A stretch of 64,000 nucleotides of DNA from Sterolibacterium denitrificans (lineage in GTDB: Bacteria; Pseudomonadota; Gammaproteobacteria; Burkholderiales; Rhodocyclaceae): positions 2,681,305 through 2,745,304 of the forward strand of contig NZ_LT837803.1 of the NCBI RefSeq assembly GCF_900174485.1. Reading direction: 5' to 3'. How positions within the stretch are numbered: the first letter of the stretch is position 1; each line of letters begins with the position of its first letter. Shown piece after piece: positions 51,388 through 60,471 of the stretch. The notes beneath the pieces were generated by a model. The model was not told where the DNA came from. It ran no database searches and saw nothing but the letters and a program-made list of their open reading frames with translations. The translations under genes and the position numbers were made by a program.

Positions 51388-51959
51388 GACACTCCCCCTT
51401 CACTGCCATCTTTGATGCCTGCGTTCTCTATCCTGCGCCACTGCGTGACTTTCTGATGTGGTTAGGCTTGTCAGGACGGTTCCGTGCCCGCTGGAGTCGA
51501 GATATTCATGAGGAGTGGAAACGCAATTTACTGCTCAACAGGTCCGATTTCACACGTGCACAACTGGATCGCACATCGGAACTGATGGATCGCGCAATCC
51601 CTGATGGACTGGTGGATGGGTATCAATATCTCATTACAGGACTAACGCTGCCCGATCCTGACGATCGTCATGTTCTGGCTGCGGCGATCCGCTGCGGTGC
51701 CAGCGTGATCGTTACATTCAACCAACGAGATTTTCCTGCGGAGCTACTGACTTCCTACGGCGTGGAATCTCAGCACCCTGATGAATTTGTAGACAATCTC
51801 TTCAGCCTCGATGCGGCAGCGGTAGTCGCTGCCGCACAACGCCAACGCGCTCAGCTCAAGAACCCGCCTACCAACGTCGATAGTTACCTGGAAATTCTGT
51901 TTCGGCAGGGGCTGGTTCAGTCAGCCAAAGCCCTGGCGACCTATCGTGCCATTCTATAA
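51384..51959 (+). CDS. PIN-domain ribonuclease toxin
   Basis: A 191-residue PIN nuclease. Acidic active-site residues are visible: Asp in AIFDACVLYP, Glu in DIHEEWKRNL, Asp in LPDPDDRHVLAAAI, and Asp/Asn in FNQRDFPAELL. It overlaps the HTH antitoxin gene by four bases, the usual coupling of such modules. The RNA target is unknown. Confidence 0.88.
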   Translation: MRHSPFTAIFDACVLYPAPLRDFLMWLGLSGRFRARWSRDIHEEWKRNLLLNRSDFTRAQLDRTSELMDRAIPDGLVDGYQYLITGLTLPDPDDRHVLAAAIRCGASVIVTFNQRDFPAELLTSYGVESQHPDEFVDNLFSLDAAAVVAAAQRQRAQLKNPPTNVDSYLEILFRQGLVQSAKALATYRAIL

Positions 51960-52085
51960 ATGCGACGCGCGTTCAGAAATACAAATACAGTGATACCCAA
52001 GAAGGGGTTACCCGACGCAACGCACCGCGCTCTGTCCGTTGGACTGTGACGCTTTTCAGTCCCCTCTGCGCCGCCGAGCGCAGCG

Positions 52086-52288
52086 AGTGCCGGGCGGGGG
52101 TTTCCGGTTTCGTTGTCCGAGCGTAGCGAGTTTAGGGAAGCACTGAATCAGTCCGTTCGCCCTGAGCCCGTCGAAGGGCAGGCTTTGCAACCTGCTGAGT
52201 TTGTTACATCCCCCGCTCATGGTTCGACAAGCTCACCACGAACGGAGGGCTTATTCAGAATTTCCTTAGAAACCGACCGCCCGGCACT
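52086..52288. repeat. Perfect 12-bp inverted repeat bracketing a MITE-like element
   Basis: AGTGCCGGGCGG (52086-52097) and CCGCCCGGCACT (52277-52288) are exact inverse copies. They enclose the MITE-like element described separately. Confidence 0.6.
52131..52270. mobile_element. MITE-like element of about 140 bp
   Basis: The ends form an imperfect inverted repeat: TTTAGGGAAGCACTGAATCA at the left and the inverse of GGCTTATTCAGAATTTCCTTAGA at the right. Just inside, CCGTTCGCCCTGAGC...GTCGAAGG pairs with GGTTCGACAAGCTCACCACGAACGG. It encodes nothing. The termini recall IS5-type ends, which is an impression from memory. Confidence 0.5.
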
Positions 52289-52402
52289 GGCGGAGCGAAG
52301 GAAGCCCGCAGGGCCGGCAAAGCGGCAGGAGCCCGAAGGGCGGGGCCACCCGTAGAGGTGGAGCGAGTCCCGGCTTCAGCGCACCGTCAAACCTGTCTTA
52401 CC

Positions 52403-54097
52403 TCAGACTCGATACCCCGGAATCCTGCTTTCATCCACGGTGTCGATCTGTTCGGGGTGCAGGTATTGGTTCGCGTAGTCCCGATAGACCCGCTGGCGGA
52501 TGAAGATGTCGAAGAGGTCGGGGTCGATGTGGCCGTTTTCGCGGAATTTGCCGAGGATGTGCAGGGATTCGGAAAGCGTCTTGCCCGGTTTGTAGGGACG
52601 ATCCTTGGCGGTGAGGGCTTCGAAGATGTCGGCAATGGCCATGATGCGGGCCTGGATGGACATTTCTTCGCGCTTGAGGCCCTTGGGGTAGCCCTTGCCG
52701 TCCATGCGCTCGTGGTGGCCGCCGGCGAATTCGGGCACGCGGCGCAGGTGGCGCGGCCAGGGCAACTGTTCGAGCATGCGGATGGTGGCGACGATGTGGT
52801 GGTTGATGATTTCGCGCTCGGCGGCGGTCAGGGTGCCGGCGCGGATGGAGAGGTTTTCGATTTCGTCCGGGTCGAGGAAGTCCCTGGTTTCAGCGCTGCC
52901 GTTCTGCCAACGATAGCGGCTGGCGATGTCGCGCACGCGCTGCTGGTCGGCCGGGCTCATGGCTTCGCTGCCGATGTTTGCGCGATGGAGAAACTCGCGG
53001 TCGGCTTCGATTTGCGCCAGACGGGCGGCATAGGCCGTTTCAATCGCTTCGGCCTCGGCGGCTGACTGCGGTTCCGGCGCGGTCGGGCTCGCGGCTGCCA
53101 CTGCGAGCTGTGGATCGCGCTGGGCGAGCTGGCTGCGCAGCAGTTCGATTTCGGCATCGCGCTTGAGCAGTTCGAAGCGCACGTCCAGGGCGTCGATGCG
53201 GTCGTAGAGGGTGTGCAGCTTGGTGGCCTTGTCGACGACATGCACGGGGGTGGTGATCTTGCCGCAATCGTGCAGCAGGCCGGCGATCTTCAGTTCGTAG
53301 CGGTCCGCCTCGTTCATGCGGAAACCGGCCAGCGGGCCGGTGGTGGTGGTGTGCGCGGCTTCGGCCAGCATCATGGTGAGGATGGGAACGCGCTCGCAGT
53401 GGCCACGGGTGTAGGGGGATTTTTCGTCGATCGCCAGGTTGATCAGGTTGATGAAGGATTCGAAGAGTCCTTCGAGCTGCAGGATCAACTGGCGATTGGT
53501 CAGGGCGATGGCGGCCTGCGAGGAGAGCGATTCGACCAGACGCTGGTCCGCCGCCGAGAACGGCACGACCTTGCCGCTGGCCGGCTCCAGGGCGTTGATC
53601 AGTTGCAGCACGCCGATCACCACGTTTTCGTGATTGCGCATCGGCACGGTGAGGAAGGAACGGGAGCGGTAGCCGGTATTTTCGTCGTACAGCCGCGTGC
53701 CGGAAAAATCGAAGCCCTGGGCGGTGTAGGCGTCTTCGATATTCACCGTCTCCACGTGGGTGGCGGCATAGACGGCCACCATGCTGTTGTTGGGCGCGCC
53801 GTGTTCGTCGGTATAGGGCAGGTTGGGAAAACCGATGGGATTGCCGGAGGTGCCGCCCAGCGCCACGCCCAGGGTGTCGTTGCGCAGGATTTCAAAGCGC
53901 AGCGCCTGTTCGTTTTCCGTGACGAGGTACAGCGTGCCGCCGTCGGCATGGGTGATGTCCTTGGCGGCAAGGAGGATTTTTTCCAGCAACGTGCTGATGT
54001 CGCGCTCGCTGGACAGCGCCGCGCCGATGGCATTGAGCTGTTCGAGACGGGCGAAGGTCGATGCTTGCAGATCAGCGGTCACGATTTTCCCCATCAA
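52403..54097 (-). CDS. GAF/HD-GYP cyclic-di-GMP phosphodiesterase
   Basis: A 564-residue signalling protein. A GAF domain covers about residues 20-205, with an LLEK/DGGTLYLV pattern typical of the family. The HD part begins at about 215; HDCGK is at 276-280, and HHERMDGKGYP (461-471) is the GYP motif. About 130 residues, partly Ala/Glu-rich and probably coiled coil, are inserted between HD and GYP. The catalytic motifs look intact, so it should hydrolyse c-di-GMP. It is 31 bases after the GAF-ATPase gene. Confidence 0.9.
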   Translation of the reverse strand: MMGKIVTADLQASTFARLEQLNAIGAALSSERDISTLLEKILLAAKDITHADGGTLYLVTENEQALRFEILRNDTLGVALGGTSGNPIGFPNLPYTDEHGAPNNSMVAVYAATHVETVNIEDAYTAQGFDFSGTRLYDENTGYRSRSFLTVPMRNHENVVIGVLQLINALEPASGKVVPFSAADQRLVESLSSQAAIALTNRQLILQLEGLFESFINLINLAIDEKSPYTRGHCERVPILTMMLAEAAHTTTTGPLAGFRMNEADRYELKIAGLLHDCGKITTPVHVVDKATKLHTLYDRIDALDVRFELLKRDAEIELLRSQLAQRDPQLAVAAASPTAPEPQSAAEAEAIETAYAARLAQIEADREFLHRANIGSEAMSPADQQRVRDIASRYRWQNGSAETRDFLDPDEIENLSIRAGTLTAAEREIINHHIVATIRMLEQLPWPRHLRRVPEFAGGHHERMDGKGYPKGLKREEMSIQARIMAIADIFEALTAKDRPYKPGKTLSESLHILGKFRENGHIDPDLFDIFIRQRVYRDYANQYLHPEQIDTVDESRIPGYRV

Positions 54098-54128
54098 GCC
54101 AGCCTCGCCCCAGCTTTTCCCCGGCCTT

Positions 54129-56501
54129 TTACTTGATGCACACCGAGCGCACGGTCTTCAGATCGAGATGGCCTTGCAGCACTTTTTCCATGCCGTCCAT
54201 CTTGAGGGTGGTCATGCCTTCCTCCAGGGCGCAGGCCAGCAGTTCGGCCACGCGGGCACCTTCCTGGATCAGTTTCTTCACCCGATCGCTGCCGAGCATC
54301 AGTTCGTGCAGACCCATGCGCCCCTTGTAGCCGGTTTCGTTGCAGGTGACGCAGCCGCGCGGGCGGTAGAGCGTGAATTTGCCGTTTTCGGCATAGCTGT
54401 TCAGCCAGCGCTGATAGATGGCATCCCTGGCGGCATCGGCATCCTTGAGGAAAGCTTCGGTGCGCTGCAGCTCGGTGCAGTATTCCTTGATGAACAGGCG
54501 CATCTCGTCCTCGTCCGGGGTGTAGGGCTCCTTGCATTTGCACAGCCGCTTGGCCAGGCGCTGTGCAAGGATGCCGAGCAAGGCGTCGGAGAAGTTGAAC
54601 GGGTCCATGCCCATGTCGATCAGACGGACGACGGATTCCGGCGCGCTGTTGGTGTGCAGGGTGGCGAAGACCAAATGGCCGGTGAGCGAGGCTTCGATGC
54701 CGATGCCGGTGGTTTCGGCATCGCGCATTTCACCGACCATGATGATGTCCGGGTCGGCGCGCAGGAAGGCGCGCATCACCATGGCGAAGTCGATGCCGGC
54801 CTTGCGGTTGACCTGGACCTGGCGCAGGCCCTTCTGGGTGATTTCGACCGGGTCTTCGGCCGTCCAGATCTTGGTTTCGCTGGTGTTGAGATATTTCAGC
54901 ACCGAATGCAGGGTGGTTGTTTTACCGGAGCCGGTCGGGCCGCAGACAAAGAACAGGCCGTAAGGCTTGGAGATCGCGCTTTTCAGGCGATCCAGGTTTT
55001 CCGGCAGGACGCCCAGCTTGTCGAGCGGGATCGGCTCGCCGCCGGCGAGGATGCGCATGACCACGTCTTCGCCGCCCACGGAGGGAATGGTGGCGACCCG
55101 CAGCTCGATGTCGACCGGGCCGAATTTCTTGAACTTGATCTTGCCGTCCTGGGGTTTGCGGCGCTCGGAGATGTCGAGATCGCACATGATCTTGATGCGC
55201 GCCACCATGGCATTGCGGTAGCTGGCCGGCACTTCGATGTACTTGAACAGCGAGCCGTCGCGGCGGAAGCGGACCAGGGTCTTTTCCTTGCCGGGAGACG
55301 GCTCGATGTGGATGTCCGATGCGCCCTGCTGGTAGGCATCGATGATGATCTTGTTGACCAGCTTGACGAGTTCGTTGTCGGCGGCGGCGGAAACGTCGCT
55401 TGCCGACGACTCGCTGCCTTCATCGTCGTCGGCCATGCTGGTCAGCAGATCATCGACGGAAGAGCTGTCGCCCTCGGCGGCCTGGGCGCCGAAGAAGGCA
55501 TCCAGCGTCTGTCTGAATTCACTCAGGGTGCTGACGCGATAGGCCAGCTTGCTCCGGGGAAAGATGTTGCTGACGACCCGCGAGTTCATCAACTGTTCGG
55601 GGTCCATCGCCATGATGACGGTGCCTTCGCTGGTTTCTTCCAGCGGCAGCCATTGGTTCTGTTCGAGGTAGTCGCGCTTGAGGTTCTTCAGCAGATCCAT
55701 CGGCTTGACCCGGTCGGCCTTGTAAGGCTCGTAGGGCACGTTGAAGAATTTGGCGAGGGCCGCGCCGATGGCTGCCAGCTTGACCTGGAATTCGCTGATC
55801 AGCACCGATTCGATGTCGGTATTCTTGCGCCGCGCCGAGCGGATCGCCAGTTTCAGTTCCTGCGCGGAGATGACCGCATCGTTGACCAGGTTGTCGTACT
55901 TGGTCTTGCTTGCCGACAGCTTCGCGCGTTGCGAGAAGGCAATCGCCAGGGTTTCGCACAGCCCCTTGAGGCCTTCGACCACCTGGTTGGAAAACGGCTC
56001 GTCGGCCTTGTTGTTAATGACCTGCACCACGCCGACCACGTCGCCGTCGGTCGTGGCGACGGGTGCGACCAGCATCTGCTTGGTGCGGTAGCCGGTGCGC
56101 TTGTCGACTTCCTGCAGGAAGTGCAGGTTTTCATGGTAGGACTTGAGCTCGGCGTCATCATAGACATCGCTGATGTTGATCAGTTGACGCGACAACGCGG
56201 CGTAGCCGGCAATGCTCTGATCGGTGATCGGCAGCTTGAGATCCTTGAAGGAGTTCAGGCCGGTCTTGACCTTGGAGACGATGGCGGTCTTGTCCTCGCT
56301 GACCGCATAGATGGTCAGGCGGTCGGCATTGAACAGGCTGCACAGGTCCTGCGACAGCTCCAGCATGATTTCATCGATGTTGTTCGTCGCATGGATCTTG
56401 TTGGTGACGGCCTGCAGATTCTTGAAAAACATCAGCCGCTTGCTGACATCGCCAATGCTGCCGCCTGCCTGAACGGACTCTGATTTCGCGCTCACATTCA
56501 A
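54129..56501 (-). CDS. GspE/PilB-type ATPase with N-terminal GAF domain
   Basis: A 790-residue protein. A GAF domain covers about residues 25-190, followed by a GspE N-terminal-like region (about 235-340) and a secretion/pilus ATPase. Walker A is GPTGSGKT (521-528), the Asp box is at 546-550, and Walker B is IIMVGEMRD (586-594). The zinc-binding Cys are CxC at 654-656 and CVTC at 717-720. Related ATPases drive type II secretion or type IV pili, but no pseudopilin, secretin or platform genes flank it. The GAF fusion and the adjacent HD-GYP and FHA genes suggest a regulated motor. Confidence 0.88.
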   Translation of the reverse strand: MNVSAKSESVQAGGSIGDVSKRLMFFKNLQAVTNKIHATNNIDEIMLELSQDLCSLFNADRLTIYAVSEDKTAIVSKVKTGLNSFKDLKLPITDQSIAGYAALSRQLINISDVYDDAELKSYHENLHFLQEVDKRTGYRTKQMLVAPVATTDGDVVGVVQVINNKADEPFSNQVVEGLKGLCETLAIAFSQRAKLSASKTKYDNLVNDAVISAQELKLAIRSARRKNTDIESVLISEFQVKLAAIGAALAKFFNVPYEPYKADRVKPMDLLKNLKRDYLEQNQWLPLEETSEGTVIMAMDPEQLMNSRVVSNIFPRSKLAYRVSTLSEFRQTLDAFFGAQAAEGDSSSVDDLLTSMADDDEGSESSASDVSAAADNELVKLVNKIIIDAYQQGASDIHIEPSPGKEKTLVRFRRDGSLFKYIEVPASYRNAMVARIKIMCDLDISERRKPQDGKIKFKKFGPVDIELRVATIPSVGGEDVVMRILAGGEPIPLDKLGVLPENLDRLKSAISKPYGLFFVCGPTGSGKTTTLHSVLKYLNTSETKIWTAEDPVEITQKGLRQVQVNRKAGIDFAMVMRAFLRADPDIIMVGEMRDAETTGIGIEASLTGHLVFATLHTNSAPESVVRLIDMGMDPFNFSDALLGILAQRLAKRLCKCKEPYTPDEDEMRLFIKEYCTELQRTEAFLKDADAARDAIYQRWLNSYAENGKFTLYRPRGCVTCNETGYKGRMGLHELMLGSDRVKKLIQEGARVAELLACALEEGMTTLKMDGMEKVLQGHLDLKTVRSVCIK

Positions 56502-56625
56502 CTCCTGCTGCTTTTATGGTTTTTTATCAGTAAGAAGGCCGGATCCTCCGCAGCCGATCGCGTCCCTGGCTGAAGCTCCGCATGATACCCCAGCCCGCGC
56601 CGCCCACCCTGCGCAGCATCAAGAC

Positions 56626-57237
56626 TCAAGCCTTGAAAAAGAACTCCATCTTGACGCCGGCCAGCTCGATGATGTCATGATCATTGAGCAGATGCGCCTG
56701 GGCATCGAGCATGCTGCCGTTGATCGCGGGAAAGCTCTCGCCCTCGACGTGGGTGATGAAATATCCCTGCGGTCGGCGGGCGATGGCGGCGACCTGGACG
56801 CCCGGCTTGCCGAGCGTGCAGAGGTTCTTGCTGAGCGCCAGTTCCTTGCCGGCACTGGCGCCGGAAAGGATTTGCAGCGCTGCCGGCGGAATGGCGTCCC
56901 GCACTGGCGCCGGTGTCGGCGTGCGTTGCGCTTCCGCCGCATCGGCAGCCCTGAGATAGGTCAGGCGATATTTTCCCAGGTTGATGACGTCGCCATGTTG
57001 CAGCAGATGCCTTTTGACCGGCAGGCCATTCACCTGGGTGCCGTTGGTGCTGCCGAGATCCTCGATGCAGGCGCAGGCGTCCTGCTGCTGCCGGACGATG
57101 ACCGCGTGCTCGCCGCTGATCGCCAGGTTGTCGATCTGGATGTCGTTGTGCGGTTTGCGGCCGATCGTGGTCCGCTCCCTGGTCAGCGGAACTTCGCGAA
57201 GCACCATGCCTTCCAGGCTGACTACGATTTTTTCCAT
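56626..57237 (-). CDS. FHA domain protein
   Basis: A 203-residue protein. The N-terminal FHA domain (about residues 20-95) keeps the phosphothreonine-binding pattern: TIGRKPHNDI, ISGEHAVIV, and GSTNGTQVNG. A second, degenerate FHA-like repeat (about 120-203) has no GR or SxxH motif but keeps AINGSMLD and NDHDIIELAG. It is upstream of the GAF-ATPase gene (about 125 bases) on the same strand, and probably recruits phosphorylated partners for that system. Confidence 0.85.
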   Translation of the reverse strand: MEKIVVSLEGMVLREVPLTRERTTIGRKPHNDIQIDNLAISGEHAVIVRQQQDACACIEDLGSTNGTQVNGLPVKRHLLQHGDVINLGKYRLTYLRAADAAEAQRTPTPAPVRDAIPPAALQILSGASAGKELALSKNLCTLGKPGVQVAAIARRPQGYFITHVEGESFPAINGSMLDAQAHLLNDHDIIELAGVKMEFFFKA

Positions 57238-57343
57238 CTCGCTTGCCTCATCTTGCCTGAACCGGATTGCCGGGTTTCCGGATCTTCATGACGAACAAAG
57301 TACGCAACAAAGTTTCTTTCGCCGAAACAGCAGGCTGGCAGCA

Positions 57344-57373
57344 ATTCTTGCAGTCACGGCTCAGGACAGTCAA
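57344..57373 (-). promoter_or_regulatory. Possible promoter of the FHA gene
   Basis: On the minus strand TTGACT (57373-57368) and AAGAAT (57349-57344) are 18 bases apart, about 110 bases before the FHA start. The -10 is weak. Confidence 0.4.
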
Positions 57374-57450
57374 ACACTTTTTCCGGCTTCCGGCAAATTT
57401 GCCGCCAAAATGAAAACGGGAACCGAGGACTGAGAACCGAAAAACCGGAA

Positions 57451-57489
57451 ACGAAAAAGCCACGCTCATCACTGGCGTGGCTTTTTCGT
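57451..57489. terminator. Terminator after sucD
   Basis: A perfect 15-bp stem (ACGAAAAAGCCACGC / GCGTGGCTTTTTCGT) has a 9-base loop. On the minus strand it gives a T-run after the stem, about 40 bases after the sucD stop. Confidence 0.85.
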
Positions 57490-57527
57490 TGGAACCGGCT
57501 GCCGGCGAGGCCAGCCGGCGCAGAACA

Positions 57528-58421
57528 TCAGAGCATGGCTTTGAGCAGCTTGGCCATTTCCGAAGGATTGCGGGTGACCTTGAAGCCGCACTCTTCCATG
57601 ATGGCGAGCTTGGCATCCGCCGTGTCGGCGCCGCCGGAGATCAGCGCGCCGGCATGGCCCATGCGCTTGCCCGGAGGCGCGGTGACGCCGGCGATGAAGC
57701 CGACGATGGGCTTCTTCATGTTCTCCTTGCACCAGCGCGCGGCTTCGGCTTCGTCGGGGCCGCCGATTTCGCCGATCATGATGACCGCATCGGTATCGGG
57801 ATCGTCGTTGAACATGCGCATCACGTCGATGTGCTTGAGGCCATTGATCGGGTCGCCGCCGATGCCGACCGCCGAGGACTGGCCCAGGCCGATTTCGGTG
57901 AGCTGGGCGACGGCTTCATAGGTCAGCGTGCCGGAGCGCGAAACCACGCCGATGCGGCCCTTGCGATGGATGTGGCCGGGCATGATGCCGATCTTGATTT
58001 CGTCCGGCGTGATCAGGCCGGGGCAGTTGGGGCCGAGCAGCAGGGTTTCCTTGCCGCCGTTGGCGACTTTCTGTTTCATCCTGTTGCGCACCACCAGCAT
58101 GTCGCGCACGGGAATGCCTTCGGTGATGCAGATCGCCAGATCGAGGTTGGCCTCGCAGGCTTCCCAGATCGCATCGGCAGCCCCTGCCGGCGGCACGTAG
58201 ATCACCGAGACGGTGGCGCCGGTTTCAGCGGCGGCTTCCTTCACCGAGGCGTAGATGGGGATATCGAAGATTTTCTCGCCCGCCTTCTTCGGGTTGACCC
58301 CGGCGACGAAGCATTCCTTGCCGTTGGCGTATTCCTGGCATTTCTCGGTGTGGAACTGACCGGTCTTGCCGGTGATGCCCTGGGTGATGACCTTGGTGTT
58401 CTTGTTGATGAGTATCGACAT
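57528..58421 (-). CDS. sucD: Succinate-CoA ligase, alpha subunit
   Basis: A 297-residue TCA-cycle enzyme subunit with the CoA-binding Rossmann region ([21 protein letters not shown]) and the phospho-His site near the C-terminus ([11 protein letters not shown]). It follows sucC by 9 bases. With sucC it makes ATP or GTP from succinyl-CoA. Confidence 0.96.
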   Translation of the reverse strand: MSILINKNTKVITQGITGKTGQFHTEKCQEYANGKECFVAGVNPKKAGEKIFDIPIYASVKEAAAETGATVSVIYVPPAGAADAIWEACEANLDLAICITEGIPVRDMLVVRNRMKQKVANGGKETLLLGPNCPGLITPDEIKIGIMPGHIHRKGRIGVVSRSGTLTYEAVAQLTEIGLGQSSAVGIGGDPINGLKHIDVMRMFNDDPDTDAVIMIGEIGGPDEAEAARWCKENMKKPIVGFIAGVTAPPGKRMGHAGALISGGADTADAKLAIMEECGFKVTRNPSEMAKLLKAML

Positions 58422-58430
58422 GGTGACTCC

Positions 58431-59597
<1,167 letters not shown>

Positions 59598-59725
59598 GCG
59601 TTTTCCTTGCTGAATGAAACAATAAAACCGAATAAAACCAGTTGGATTGCGAAAAATAATCCTCAAGCCCCCCGGCCGCGCCGTCCGTCCGGACTAGGCC
59701 GCCGACCACCTGCAATTGCCGCACA

Positions 59726-60295
59726 TCAATCCTTTTTCCGTGCGTCCTCACCTTCCCCGCGATACCACAGCGGGTAGTAGCGCCTGACGATTTCCGTCGT
59801 CGTTTCCAGCGCATGGCATTTGTCGAGTGGAAACGGCTTCTGGCCGGCGTCGTAACCCGTCGTCTCGGTCATGTCGCTGGCGAAAGTCTGGAAGGCCACG
59901 GCCGGCAGCACCATCAGCAGCTCGGTGAGGTGGGAGCAGCCTTTCACCGAGCCGAACAATTCATGCACGTTGCGACGGAAATCGCGCATCAGGTTGAGTC
60001 CGACCAGCTTTTGATAGCTCGGCGCGATGCGCTCGCAACCCGGATAGGGCACGGCCGCCGAATGCGCCTCGGCGGCGACGACATTGAAGCGCTGGTCGAT
60101 GGTGATGCGCACCCACATGTCGTGCACCGCATCGCCGGCCTTGCGGATGCCGGAACCCAGCGAGTAGTCGTGATCCTTGGTATCGGTCAGCCGGCCTTCG
60201 ATGTCCCACAGGCCATCCTCGCGCTTCCAGCCTTCGAGTTGGATGCGCCGGTTGTGAATTTTTCTGCGCGCGGCAGTTGGTGGTGAAAGCGGCAT
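59726..60295 (-). CDS. DUF2889 protein
   Basis: A 189-residue cytoplasmic protein of the DUF2889 family. It begins IHNRRIQLEGWKREDGLWDIEGRLTD and includes DMWVRITIDQRFNVVAAEAHS and GCSHLTELL. Function unknown; DUF2889 genes are frequent in betaproteobacteria. It lies about 130 bases upstream of sucC on the same strand, probably a separate unit. Confidence 0.82.
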   Translation of the reverse strand: MPLSPPTAARRKIHNRRIQLEGWKREDGLWDIEGRLTDTKDHDYSLGSGIRKAGDAVHDMWVRITIDQRFNVVAAEAHSAAVPYPGCERIAPSYQKLVGLNLMRDFRRNVHELFGSVKGCSHLTELLMVLPAVAFQTFASDMTETTGYDAGQKPFPLDKCHALETTTEIVRRYYPLWYRGEGEDARKKD

Positions 60296-60471
60296 GGAAT
60301 CAAACAGTTAATGCGCCAATCCGGACGCATCGAGCCGGAAATGATAGCACGGCCGGACGCGCCCGAGGCGCGGTGCGATGCAGTCGCCGGCGGCGAGGCG
60401 GCAGATCGGCGGCGGCAGCGCGCCGCGCCGTACAGCGTTTAAAATCCGCGGTCATTTTGCTGCGGCACGCC

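Larger units (their letters stand above)
51960..52402. other. Gene-free region with nested repeats
   Basis: This 443-base gap between the PIN toxin and the HD-GYP gene contains nested inverted repeats (52086-52288) and GC-rich flanks. The open frame across it (52113-52355) is repeat-derived and has no family signs. No convincing gene. Confidence 0.6.

Noticed and set aside
52113-52355. An 80-codon open frame between the PIN toxin and the HD-GYP gene
   Set aside because: It is built from the repeat element and has no ribosome-binding site or family similarity.
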